Translations under genes and position numbers: made by a program
Origin: Rhodospirillales bacterium
GTDB lineage: Bacteria > Pseudomonadota > Alphaproteobacteria > BOG-932 > Roseiterribacteraceae
Direction: 5' to 3'
DNA: 32,707 nucleotides
Assembly: GCA_028291365.1 (NCBI GenBank)
Contig: JAQGIE010000267.1
Coordinates: 1 to 32,707 of the forward strand
Shown: piece after piece, positions 25,150-32,453 of the stretch
How positions within the stretch are numbered: position 1 is the first letter of the stretch
Layout: every line of letters begins with the position of its first letter
The notes under the pieces: generated by a model
Told to the model about the DNA's origin: nothing
What the model saw: the letters and a program-made list of their open reading frames with translations, nothing else
Databases searched by the model: none

Positions 25150-26783
25150 GCGACGGCCTCGCTGGCCAGTTCGAGCAACTTGCCTTCCTCCATCCGTAGC
25201 TGGCGATCGGCGAGATGGAAGTACCGGTCATCATGCGTCACCGCGATGATGGTGGCTCCCCGAGCGCGCAGGATCGGCAGGATTTCGTAATAGAATTTGC
25301 GCCGGAAGATCGGGTCCTGATCGGCCGCCCATTCGTCGAGGATGCAGATCGGCCGCCGTTCCAGCATGGCGACGAGCAGCGCCAGCCGCTTGCGCTGCCC
25401 CGCCGACAGATCGACCGTGTTGAAGGCGCGATCGACCAGCGCGGTTTTTTCGGTCAGCTCCATTTCATCGATCAGCGGCTGCACCTCGTCGGGCGAGTCG
25501 AAATCGACCCCGTGCAGCTTGCGAAACAGATGAAAGTCCGAGAACACGGTCGCGAACATGTCGCGATAGGACTGCGCGTTGACCGGCGTCACCAGCTCGC
25601 CGTCGATCTGGATGCTGCCGAGTTGCGGCAAATAGAGCGCGGTCAGAAGTTTGAGCAGGGTCGACTTGCCCGAACCGTTGCCGCCGGTCAGGAACACGAT
25701 CTCGCCGGCGCGCAAGGTCAGGTCGATCGGGCCAACCGCGAACGGCACGGCGTGGTTGTCGCGATGCTGGAAGACGACACCGCGCAGCACGATCTCGCGG
25801 AAGGCGCGGCGATTGCCGTTGGGCGTCGAGAGCAGCTGCGCGCGCTCGACCGGACCGGCCAGCATCTCGTCCAGCTTGATGATGTTGGCGGCGGCGATGT
25901 TGGCGTTGTTGAACACGGGCACGTTGGCCACCAGCCCCGAGATCGGTCCGATCAGGAACAGCACGGCCGTGGTCGTCTTGACCACGACGTCGCTGTAGCC
26001 CGAGGACAGCATCGGCACCAGGAACACCATGGTGCCGAGCAGCAGATAGAAGGTCGACTGGGCGAAGATGAAATTGCGCGCCAACTCGGTCTGGGCGCTG
26101 GTGCGCAGCGCCGCGGCCCGGGCCGAGGTGACATCGACCTCTTCCTGCACCGCAACGCTTCGGCGGCTGTTCATTTTGACTTCTTTGAAGCCGTCGAGCA
26201 GCCCGGTCAGCTCGTCATGCAGCGCGTTCTCCTGGAGCTGCGCTTCCTGCAGCACGGCGCTGACCCGCGCCGTCTTGCGCAGATAGACGGTCACCGCCAG
26301 GGACATGAACGCGACGGCGAGCGCGAAGGCGGTGAGCGAGAGCGAGATCAGATAGAGCGTGGCGAAAAAGATCAGCACCGCCGATTGCAGCGCCAGCACC
26401 AGCGGCGTCGCTGCCTGCGACATCGTCTGGGTGTCGGTGCGCACGCCGCCATAGATCCGCGCCCGGCCGATTTCCTCGAGGTCGCGCAACTCGCAGGTGC
26501 GCACGCGATCGATCAGCCGCACCCGGATCTGGTGGATCAGCTGTTCGACCTCAGCCGCCGTCTTGGTCATCACGAAGCGTTGGGCGAGCACGTAGATCGC
26601 CATCACCGCCACGAACAGCAGCACGTCGAGGCGGTCGGTGTCGGATTTGGCGGCGTGCTCGGCAGCGCTGTTGATCACGACGAGGATCAGCGCGTTGGCA
26701 ATGCCGGCAACGACCAGCATCATCAGCATGCGCCGGCGCGAGACGCCGACGAAACCGCGGTCGAGGAGGCGTAGCAGCTCCAT
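25146..26783 (-). CDS. Cyclic-peptide-type ABC exporter, SyrD/PvdE-like (fused membrane and ATPase domains)
   Basis: 545-residue half-transporter that would export a peptide-like product across the inner membrane as a homodimer. The membrane domain spans about 15-290, with helices at about 20-40, 52-72, 125-147, 150-168, 240-262 and 268-290. The ATPase domain has Walker A GGNGSGKST (367-375), signature LSAGQ (459-463) and Walker B ICILDE (479-484). Length and order match the cyclic peptide transporter family of SyrD and PvdE, which serves nonribosomal lipopeptides and siderophore precursors. There is no peptidase C39 domain, so a leader would have to be removed by something else. The ATG directly follows the TGA of the small membrane protein gene. 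Confidence 0.93.
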   Translation of the reverse strand: MELLRLLDRGFVGVSRRRMLMMLVVAGIANALILVVINSAAEHAAKSDTDRLDVLLFVAVMAIYVLAQRFVMTKTAAEVEQLIHQIRVRLIDRVRTCELRDLEEIGRARIYGGVRTDTQTMSQAATPLVLALQSAVLIFFATLYLISLSLTAFALAVAFMSLAVTVYLRKTARVSAVLQEAQLQENALHDELTGLLDGFKEVKMNSRRSVAVQEEVDVTSARAAALRTSAQTELARNFIFAQSTFYLLLGTMVFLVPMLSSGYSDVVVKTTTAVLFLIGPISGLVANVPVFNNANIAAANIIKLDEMLAGPVERAQLLSTPNGNRRAFREIVLRGVVFQHRDNHAVPFAVGPIDLTLRAGEIVFLTGGNGSGKSTLLKLLTALYLPQLGSIQIDGELVTPVNAQSYRDMFATVFSDFHLFRKLHGVDFDSPDEVQPLIDEMELTEKTALVDRAFNTVDLSAGQRKRLALLVAMLERRPICILDEWAADQDPIFRRKFYYEILPILRARGATIIAVTHDDRYFHLADRQLRMEEGKLLELASEAVA

Positions 26784-26975
26784 TCAGCTGGCCGCGATTG
26801 CTCGTTCACGACGCAAACGACGACGATCGATCGAGCGCAACATCAGCAGCGTGATCAAGGTGACGAACGGTGTGACGAAGATGGACAGCAGAAAATAACC
26901 GAAAAAGCCGGCCGGGCGGTTGATCGCCATCAGGCCGACGAGGAGGCAGAGCACGATATAGATTGCGATGGCCAT
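26784..26975 (-). CDS. Small membrane protein (63 residues), unknown function
   Basis: Two hydrophobic segments (about 2-19 and 24-46, FFGYFLLSIFVTPFVTLITLLML) are separated by a short NRPAG turn. A basic tail with RRRLRRERA follows, predicting both ends in the cytoplasm. The ATG at 26973-26975 has GGAGAG 5-6 bases upstream. It fits in a 206-base space between the secreted protein and the ABC exporter, with its stop abutting the exporter start, so it is co-translated. It could be an accessory subunit of the exporter. The longer open frame running upstream to 27647 is antisense-type noise. I do not recognise a family. Confidence 0.72.
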   Translation of the reverse strand: MAIAIYIVLCLLVGLMAINRPAGFFGYFLLSIFVTPFVTLITLLMLRSIDRRRLRRERAIAAS

Positions 26976-26989
26976 GATCTCTCCAGCGG

Positions 26990-27475
26990 TTACGGCGCAG
27001 CGCGCAGGGGGAAGAAGCCGAATTCGGAAAAGGTGACCAGCCGACGGCAATCGGTGCCGTCCTCCAGCTCGCAGACCTGGACCACCGCCTCGCCGCGCAA
27101 GCCTTGGCAGGTCGGCGAGTTGACCTGGGTCAAGATGCGCTGGTGGATGTCGTTGGGCAGAATGGTCGGGTGCGTGCTGAGGGAGGCGCCGACCGCGCGA
27201 CCGCCCGCATCGAAAAAGCGGATACCGAGCTCGACCACCCGGACCGGCAACCGCAGCGAATTGCGCACATAGATCCAGGGCGAGCAATACAGCCCCGCCG
27301 GATCGCGCATATCGCCATAGACCGGCGCGCGCGGGACGTTGACGCTGATGCGCGCAGGGCCGCGCAGCAGCTGCTCGACGAGTTTCTCGCCGGTCAGCGG
27401 TATCACCGAGGGCGGCTCCGCCGCCATCGCGGTGGCGGTCGCCAACCAGGTCAGCAGCGCCCATCGCAGCATCAT
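26990..27475 (-). CDS. Secreted hypothetical protein with four cysteines
   Basis: 161-residue protein with signal peptide MMLRWALLTWLATATAMAAE. Four cysteines in the mature part (in YCSPW, PTCQG, QVCEL and TDCRR) could form two disulfides in the periplasm. The middle is strand-rich (WIYVRNSLRLPVRVVELGIRF-type segments), suggesting a small beta-sandwich. The start at 27473-27475 overlaps the phosphopantetheinyl transferase stop as ATGA, and the stop lies 14 bases before the small membrane protein gene. No family recognised; its place beside an exporter suggests a periplasmic binding or maturation role for the product (inference). Confidence 0.75.
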   Translation of the reverse strand: MMLRWALLTWLATATAMAAEPPSVIPLTGEKLVEQLLRGPARISVNVPRAPVYGDMRDPAGLYCSPWIYVRNSLRLPVRVVELGIRFFDAGGRAVGASLSTHPTILPNDIHQRILTQVNSPTCQGLRGEAVVQVCELEDGTDCRRLVTFSEFGFFPLRAAP

Positions 27476-28164
27476 GCGAGTTCTCCCCACCGCACATGGC
27501 GGCGCTGGATCGGCCGGCCTGCCGCCGACGCGACCGCGGCGACAAAGTTCGGATCCGGCTCGAAGGTTTCGACCGACCAGGCGGTGCGCGCGGTGTCGGC
27601 GCGGATCTGCACGGTGCGGACGTCGAGGGCCGGCTCGGCGGTGCCATCGACCAGCCGCGGATCGATCTGCAGGCCGGCGCCGCAAGCTTTCAGGACGGCT
27701 TCCTTGCGCACCCAGCCGCGCAGGGTGCGGCGCGACGCGTCCGAACCGGCAGCGAGCGCGGCGCAATCGGCCGGCGTGAATGCGACGCGCAGCACGGAGT
27801 CGAGGTCCGGCAAAGTCTGGTAGCGTTCGACATCGATGCCGATCGGATCGGGTCCGGCCGCCACCGCGATCATGCTCGCATCGCTGCTGCTGCTCTGGTT
27901 GAACGCCAGCGACGGCATCCCGGCCAGCGCCGGTTTGCCGGTCGGTCCCGCGACCAGCGCCAGCGCGCCGGGATCGGCGCCGACATAGCGCGCCAGCACC
28001 CGCCGCAGCGCCACGCGGCGATCGGCGAAACGCTGCGCATCGCGCGGAGCGTGGAACCGGTCGCGCCGGGTGCGTTCGGCCGGCGAGAGCAGCGACCAGG
28101 CCGCGCGCGACTGGTCGTACGTGGCGTCGAGCCGGACGAACCACACGTCGATGGCGTCGCTCAT
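27472..28164 (-). CDS. 4'-phosphopantetheinyl transferase, Sfp type
   Basis: 230-residue enzyme that transfers phosphopantetheine from CoA to the serine of acyl- or peptidyl-carrier proteins. Visible motifs are PTGKPAL (about 74-80), the metal-binding GIDVE (Asp111, Glu113) and WVRKEAVLKACG (Trp151, Glu155, Lys159). The segment normally reading FNxSHS is FNQSSS (88-93), so the CoA-contacting His is Ser. The length matches Sfp-type enzymes. Overlaps the thioesterase gene by 4 bases. Its presence implies a carrier protein, which is not found in this window, so the partner lies outside or elsewhere in the genome. Confidence 0.92.
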   Translation of the reverse strand: MSDAIDVWFVRLDATYDQSRAAWSLLSPAERTRRDRFHAPRDAQRFADRRVALRRVLARYVGADPGALALVAGPTGKPALAGMPSLAFNQSSSSDASMIAVAAGPDPIGIDVERYQTLPDLDSVLRVAFTPADCAALAAGSDASRRTLRGWVRKEAVLKACGAGLQIDPRLVDGTAEPALDVRTVQIRADTARTAWSVETFEPDPNFVAAVASAAGRPIQRRHVRWGELA

Positions 28165-28928
28165 GCCATCGCCTCGGTGGCGAGCGTCGCGACCAGGTCG
28201 GGCAGCGACGATTGCTCGTGCAGGAAGAAATGACCGCCCGGCACCTGCAGCATGCGGAACGGGCCGCGCGTCGCGCGGGCCCAGCCCTGCAGCCCGGCCG
28301 CATCGACGAAACCGTCATCGGCGCCCCCCAGCGCCACGACGGGGCAGGCAAGCACCGTCGATTCCGGTGCGACCAGCGCCTCGTTCAAGGCGAAATCGGC
28401 GCGCAGCAGCGGCAACAGCAGCGCCAACAATTCGGGATTGTCGAAGACCTGCGCCGGCGTTCCGCCGAGGCTGCGCAGATGCGCGATGAAGGCGTCGTCC
28501 GGCAGCGCGTGGCGTCCGGGAAAGCGCGGCGGCGCCCACGGATTGTCGCGCGCCGCGACGACGAGGCGCTCCGGCGACGGCAAGCCGGCGGCTGCGAGCG
28601 CATTGGCGAAAGCGAAGGCGACGTTGGCGCCAAGACTGTAGCCGAACAGAGCGAAGGGCCGGTCGAGATACGGACCCAGCGCATCGAGCAGCGGCGGGAT
28701 CGCCGCTTGCGGCGTGCGCGCCAAGGTTTCGCGAAACCTTGCTTCACGGCCGGGCAACTGCACCGGACAGAATTCGACGTCGCGCACACGGCGCCACTTG
28801 CGGAACACCGACGCGCCGCCGCCCGCATAGGGAAAGCAGAAGATGCGCAACGCGGCACGCGGATCGGGCGCGCCCGACGGCAGATAGGGTGTGACCGGCA
28901 GTTCGCCGACGCGTTGCGCTTCACCCAT
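28161..28928 (-). CDS. Type II thioesterase (GrsT/SrfAD-like)
   Basis: 255-residue alpha/beta hydrolase that normally clears mis-loaded carrier proteins of NRPS/PKS lines. Hallmarks are FCFPYAGGGASVFRKW (30-45) and LPGREARFRE (58-67), the nucleophile Ser98 in GYSLGA, a catalytic Asp at about 204-205 in GGADDGFVD, and His233 in VPGGHFFLHE. ATG at 28926-28928 overlaps the dioxygenase gene by 8 bases. Together with the phosphopantetheinyl transferase it argues that the pathway uses thioester-bound intermediates, in apparent conflict with the lack of an NRPS in the window. Confidence 0.92.
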   Translation of the reverse strand: MGEAQRVGELPVTPYLPSGAPDPRAALRIFCFPYAGGGASVFRKWRRVRDVEFCPVQLPGREARFRETLARTPQAAIPPLLDALGPYLDRPFALFGYSLGANVAFAFANALAAAGLPSPERLVVAARDNPWAPPRFPGRHALPDDAFIAHLRSLGGTPAQVFDNPELLALLLPLLRADFALNEALVAPESTVLACPVVALGGADDGFVDAAGLQGWARATRGPFRMLQVPGGHFFLHEQSSLPDLVATLATEAMA

Positions 28929-29880
28929 GCGCCGCGACTTCGCTGTAGGGCGCGCTCATCGCCGCCAGGATCAGGCGCTTGCCGGTGAAGGAGTCGCGCC
29001 CGTGCGCGACCTGCATATTGTCAAGCAGCAGCACGTCGCCGCGCTGCCATGTGAAGCGCTGGATCTCGGCCGCGAAAGCGGCGCGGATGGCGGCGAGATC
29101 GTCCGCGTCGATGGCGCCGCCGTCGGCATGCACGGCATGGCGCGGCAGGCTGGATTCGCCGAACAGATCAAGCATGGCACGCGCCTGCTCGTCGCCGAGG
29201 CTCGACACGTGAAACAGATGCGCCTGGTTGAACCAGATCTCGCGCCCGCTCACGGGGTGCCGCGCGGTCGCCTGACAGGCCTGGCTGGTCTGCAGCCGGT
29301 CGCCGTCCCAGCGCGCGTCGATCGCATGCGCCGTGCAATAGGCGTCGACCTCGGCACGGTCGTCGGTCTGGAATACGGTCTGCCACGGCAAGTCGACATT
29401 GGGCGCGTAGTTGCGCACATAGCGCACGCCGCGTGCCGCGAAGCGCGCCATGCGATCGGCCCCGATCCGTTCGGTGACGCGCAGCATGTCGGCGAGCGGC
29501 GTCGCGCCGCCGCTGGCGGCGGCGATGGCGCAGTGAAAAGCCAGCCGTGTCGGCCAGTCGCGCTGATAGGCGTTCTCGCAATGCAGCGGGATTTCGAGAT
29601 CGGCGGGATAGATGGTGGCGGTGAAGACGCGATCGCCGACGCTGGTGCGCGGCGTCGAGCGATAGACATAGTCGAGTCGGTCAGCGCCCAGCGCATCGAC
29701 GAACTCGGCGAAGGAATCCTGGTCGGCGTCGAAACCGCGCAACAGCAACGCGCCATGCTGCAGCAGCTGCGCCTCCAGCAGCGCACGGTTGGCGACGGCG
29801 AAATCGGGCAGCGTCGCGACGCTGGCGGGTTCGATCACGAAGGGAAGCACGCGTTGCTGCGCGTCGGCGGCGGCGTGCAT
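28921..29880 (-). CDS. TauD/TfdA-family Fe(II)/2-oxoglutarate dioxygenase, SyrP-like
   Basis: 319-residue cupin-fold oxygenase expected to hydroxylate an amino-acid side chain using 2-oxoglutarate. The metal triad is visible: His100 and Glu102 in PLHCENAY (an HxE in place of HxD, common in the SyrP/TauD group) and His293 in MQVAHGRDSF. A 2-oxoglutarate-binding Arg is near 302 (GKRLIL). The segment WFNQAHLFHVSSL at about 216-228 is typical of SyrP-like enzymes that act on carrier-bound or peptide-bound residues such as aspartate. Starts 8 bases after the radical SAM stop. The substrate may be the peptide made by the cluster (inference). Confidence 0.9.
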   Translation of the reverse strand: MHAAADAQQRVLPFVIEPASVATLPDFAVANRALLEAQLLQHGALLLRGFDADQDSFAEFVDALGADRLDYVYRSTPRTSVGDRVFTATIYPADLEIPLHCENAYQRDWPTRLAFHCAIAAASGGATPLADMLRVTERIGADRMARFAARGVRYVRNYAPNVDLPWQTVFQTDDRAEVDAYCTAHAIDARWDGDRLQTSQACQATARHPVSGREIWFNQAHLFHVSSLGDEQARAMLDLFGESSLPRHAVHADGGAIDADDLAAIRAAFAAEIQRFTWQRGDVLLLDNMQVAHGRDSFTGKRLILAAMSAPYSEVAAHG

Positions 29881-29888
29881 CGAAGCGC

Positions 29889-31817
29889 TCAGGAAGCAAG
29901 CGCGCGCGATACCGCGACGCCGGAATCGCCGGTGGGAACCAGGCTCATGACACGGCCGCGCTCACGGAACACGAGGTTCTTGCGCACCAGCAGGTCGTAG
30001 GCGGCACCGAACTGGGCCTGCACCCCATCTTCCTCGCGCGGCTCGGCCAACGCGGCGAGACAGGCGAGCTCGCCTTCACCGAGGTCGGTTTCGATCATCA
30101 TGCCGCGGCGCGTGTCTTCGAGCGTGGTGCCGTATTCGCTTTCGATCAGCGTCAGGCCGGGCGCGAACAGACCATCCTGGGTGTGCCAGCGACGTTGCCA
30201 TTGCCCGACTGCTTCGCGCAGCGGCGCGATCCAGCTACCGACCGCCACCGCATACGGCGCGTCGGCATTCTGGTCGGCAAAGTAATAGGCCATGTTCATC
30301 AGCACGCGCGGCGGGAACGGATAGGCGAGCGCGTAATAATCCAGCGGCGCCAGCTTGAGTTCGTAGCGCGCGGCTTCGGTGAAATACGGGCTGAACCGGT
30401 CGAAGCGCACCGGGAACACGCCCTGCGGCGGCGGCAGATGTGCCAGGTGCGGCAGGTCTTCGAGATAGGTGCGATAGGTGTCGGCACTTTCGCCCGGAAA
30501 CCCGACCAGCAGGTTCCACATCGGCGTGACATCGTATTGCTTGCACAGGCTGAGGAACTTGAGATTGTTGAACGACGTCGTGCCCTTGCGCATCAGCTTG
30601 AGCGTCGACGTCGCCAGCGCCTCGATTCCGGGCTGCAGCTCGCGCACGCCGGCCTTCGCGAGGATGCGCAGATCGTCTTCCGACAGATCGGCCTTGACCT
30701 CGTAGAACATGACCACGTGCGGCGGCGTCTTCAACCGCGCGAACACGCCGTCCACATATTCGCGCGGCAGGATGTTGTCGACGCTGGCGAAGCGGTGCAC
30801 GCGATCGGCATAGCGATCGAACAGGCCTTCGATCATCGTGATCGCGGCGTCGGGAGCCATGGCGCGGTACGACATCGTGCCGCCGTTCAGGCCGCAAAAC
30901 GTGCAATGGGCGCGCTCGCCCCACCAGCATCCGCGCGACGTCTCGAACAGCAGCTCGACCCGGTCCGCAACCTCGGGGAATCGACCCACATAGGACTCGA
31001 GGAATCCGTCGTAATCGAGCGCCACCGGCGTCTGGATATCCAACTCGCGGCCCATCTCGGCGATGCCGTCCAGTTGGCGCTTGGGCGAATGCTTGCCGTA
31101 CACGACGACTTCGTCTTCGGGCACTGCGACTTCGATCGACCGGCTGTTCTGGCGGCTGAGAACGCCGTCGATCCGGTGCATCGCGTCGACGTTGCCGCTG
31201 GCGAGATGCTCGACGAATTCCGGGAACGACAGCAGCGCGTGGCCCGAAAACACGAAGTCGAGCGACGGCACGTGGTTGATGATCTCGATTCCCATCGTGC
31301 CTTCGCAATTGGCACCGCCCATCACGACGATCTGCTTGGGATTGCGCAGCTTGAGACGGCGCGCCAGTGCGAAGCTGGGCAGGTTCTGGAAGAACATCGA
31401 CGTCAGCCCGACGAGATCGGCCTGGTCGAGCCCGTGCTGATCGATCAGCTCGTCAAGAATGTCATCGAGGCGTGCCCGCACCGGTTCGATGACGCGCCCA
31501 TACAGCGCCAGCCGCTCGGGTCCGAAATGCTGGGCGTAGCGCGCGAAAAACGCGTCACTGTTGTCGGGCAGGTCGGGAAACGCCGAACGGCGGAACAGCC
31601 ATTCGCCAAAACCGCTGACATGCCCCTCCATGCTGTTGGCGATGAAGCCATAGGTCTCGATACCGAACAGGGTGCCGAAAGCATGGTTGAGATAGTGTAC
31701 GTCGACGCTTGCCCGGCCCGGCATCGCCGCTTCGACCACCGATCGCAGCTGCGTCAGCGCGATCGAGGGAATGTGCAGCGCCGAGAACGGCATGTTGACG
31801 AGCTGGATCTTGATCAT
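29889..31817 (-). CDS. B12-binding radical SAM enzyme, RiPP maturation type (rSAM_ocin / RiPP C-methyltransferase-like)
   Basis: 642-residue enzyme. The N-terminal part (about 1-240) is a Rossmann-like cobalamin-binding domain with family wording VNMPFSALHIPSIALTQL, VDVHYLNHAFG, MFFQNLPSFALARRLK and VMGGANCEG; a DxHxxG motif is not seen. The radical SAM core (about 285-520) has the cluster ligands Cys297, Cys305 and Cys308 in SRGCWWGERAHCTFCGLNG, the CWWG...CTFCG pattern of the ribosomal-peptide maturation subfamily TIGR03975, whose members sit beside leader peptides of the Nif11 or NHLP type. The last about 120 residues are variable. ATG at 31815-31817 has GGGGAG 6 bases upstream. Known members are proposed to C-methylate peptide residues. 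No typical leader peptide is seen nearby. Confidence 0.92.
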   Translation of the reverse strand: MIKIQLVNMPFSALHIPSIALTQLRSVVEAAMPGRASVDVHYLNHAFGTLFGIETYGFIANSMEGHVSGFGEWLFRRSAFPDLPDNSDAFFARYAQHFGPERLALYGRVIEPVRARLDDILDELIDQHGLDQADLVGLTSMFFQNLPSFALARRLKLRNPKQIVVMGGANCEGTMGIEIINHVPSLDFVFSGHALLSFPEFVEHLASGNVDAMHRIDGVLSRQNSRSIEVAVPEDEVVVYGKHSPKRQLDGIAEMGRELDIQTPVALDYDGFLESYVGRFPEVADRVELLFETSRGCWWGERAHCTFCGLNGGTMSYRAMAPDAAITMIEGLFDRYADRVHRFASVDNILPREYVDGVFARLKTPPHVVMFYEVKADLSEDDLRILAKAGVRELQPGIEALATSTLKLMRKGTTSFNNLKFLSLCKQYDVTPMWNLLVGFPGESADTYRTYLEDLPHLAHLPPPQGVFPVRFDRFSPYFTEAARYELKLAPLDYYALAYPFPPRVLMNMAYYFADQNADAPYAVAVGSWIAPLREAVGQWQRRWHTQDGLFAPGLTLIESEYGTTLEDTRRGMMIETDLGEGELACLAALAEPREEDGVQAQFGAAYDLLVRKNLVFRERGRVMSLVPTGDSGVAVSRALAS

Positions 31818-31921
31818 CGCAACTCCCCGCCGGCGCTCACCTGTAAGATCCCTGCCGGAGTCTCGGAGGCGGACCGGGGTGCGGACCTGCGCCGCAACGA
31901 GTAGGTCAGTTCGTGCCCGGT

Positions 31922-31960
31922 CGCTTCAGACGTCACGGCGGGGGCGTGACGCCTGAGCGA
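31922..31960 (-). terminator. Strong stem-loop between the first and second genes of the operon (attenuator candidate)
   Basis: Perfect 7-base stem CGTCACG (31931-31937) / CGTGACG (31945-31951) with a 7-base G-rich loop. It is extended by TCAG/CTGA (31926-31929/31953-31956) and outer CGCT/GCG pairs with one bulge. No T-run follows on the minus strand, so it looks more like a partial terminator or mRNA-processing/stability element than a full stop. It would favour the upstream gene's transcript. Confidence 0.55.
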
Positions 31961-31973
31961 ACGGTTTGTCAGA

Positions 31974-32453
31974 TCAGGCGACGGCGGGCTTGCGCGCGCG
32001 CGCTGCGTCGACCTCGGCGGCGAATTCCTGCTTCTTCGCCGACAGGTCGAAGGTCAGGAAGGTCCCGCCCTGCTCGAAATGACGCGCGAAGACGCGGCCC
32101 AGCGCGTAGGTCGCGGCCACCGACAGGCCCGGCATGGCGATCATGCCCGCCGCGGTGCCGATCACCGGGATCGCCTTGATCAGGCTGCCCGTCACGCTAG
32201 CCGCCGCGGCCGGGGCGAGGCTGCCCAGCAACGAGACGACCGTCGACTTCACCGCGTTGCGCTGGAACGGCACGTCATAGAGTTTCGACAACGAATGCAG
32301 CATCTTGAGCTGCACGGCGGTGAGCGCCGCGATGTCGGCGCCCGGCACCGGAATGAAGCCCGCACCAGCCGCCCAACCGGTGTAGCCGCCGACGAGCTTC
32401 ATCGCTTCGTCGTACTTGCCCACGCCGTTGCTTTCGATTTGAGACTGGGTCAC
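31974..32453 (-). CDS. DUF697 (YcjF-like) small membrane-associated protein, first gene of the biosynthetic operon
   Basis: 159-residue protein rich in Gly, Ala and Val. It has the DUF697-type core GFIPVPGADIAALTAVQLKML (about 32-52), LSKLYDVPFQRNAVKS and LIKAIPVIGTAAGMIAMPG (91-109). It also has several moderately hydrophobic helices (about 22-45, 70-90, 95-120), a charged segment DLSAKKQEFAAEVDAARARK and a short tail ending KPAVA. The start is GTG at 32451-32453 with GGGAGGG 4-5 bases upstream. There is no signal peptide. It precedes the radical SAM gene by 156 bases containing a stem-loop. It could anchor the biosynthetic enzymes to the membrane, or itself carry a modified region, in the way of a large precursor; neither is shown. 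Confidence 0.8.
   Translation of the reverse strand: MTQSQIESNGVGKYDEAMKLVGGYTGWAAGAGFIPVPGADIAALTAVQLKMLHSLSKLYDVPFQRNAVKSTVVSLLGSLAPAAAASVTGSLIKAIPVIGTAAGMIAMPGLSVAATYALGRVFARHFEQGGTFLTFDLSAKKQEFAAEVDAARARKPAVA

Noticed and set aside
25215-26774. Plus-strand open frame of 519 codons opposite the ABC exporter
   Set aside because: The minus strand encodes intact Walker A, signature and Walker B motifs; the plus-strand product is repetitive and Asp/Gln/His-rich.
30183-31904. Plus-strand open frame of 573 codons opposite the radical SAM gene
   Set aside because: The minus-strand frame has the cysteine triad and full-length family similarity; the plus frame has no domain.
31818-31973. Possible small precursor peptide gene between the DUF697 and radical SAM genes
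   Set aside because: Reading the minus strand I found no ATG-started frame of useful length with a ribosome site; the gap is mainly a hairpin plus the maturase ribosome site.
24001-32453. Complete NRPS cluster
   Set aside because: Thioesterase, Sfp-type transferase and SyrP-like genes are present, but no adenylation, condensation or carrier domain can be found on either strand.
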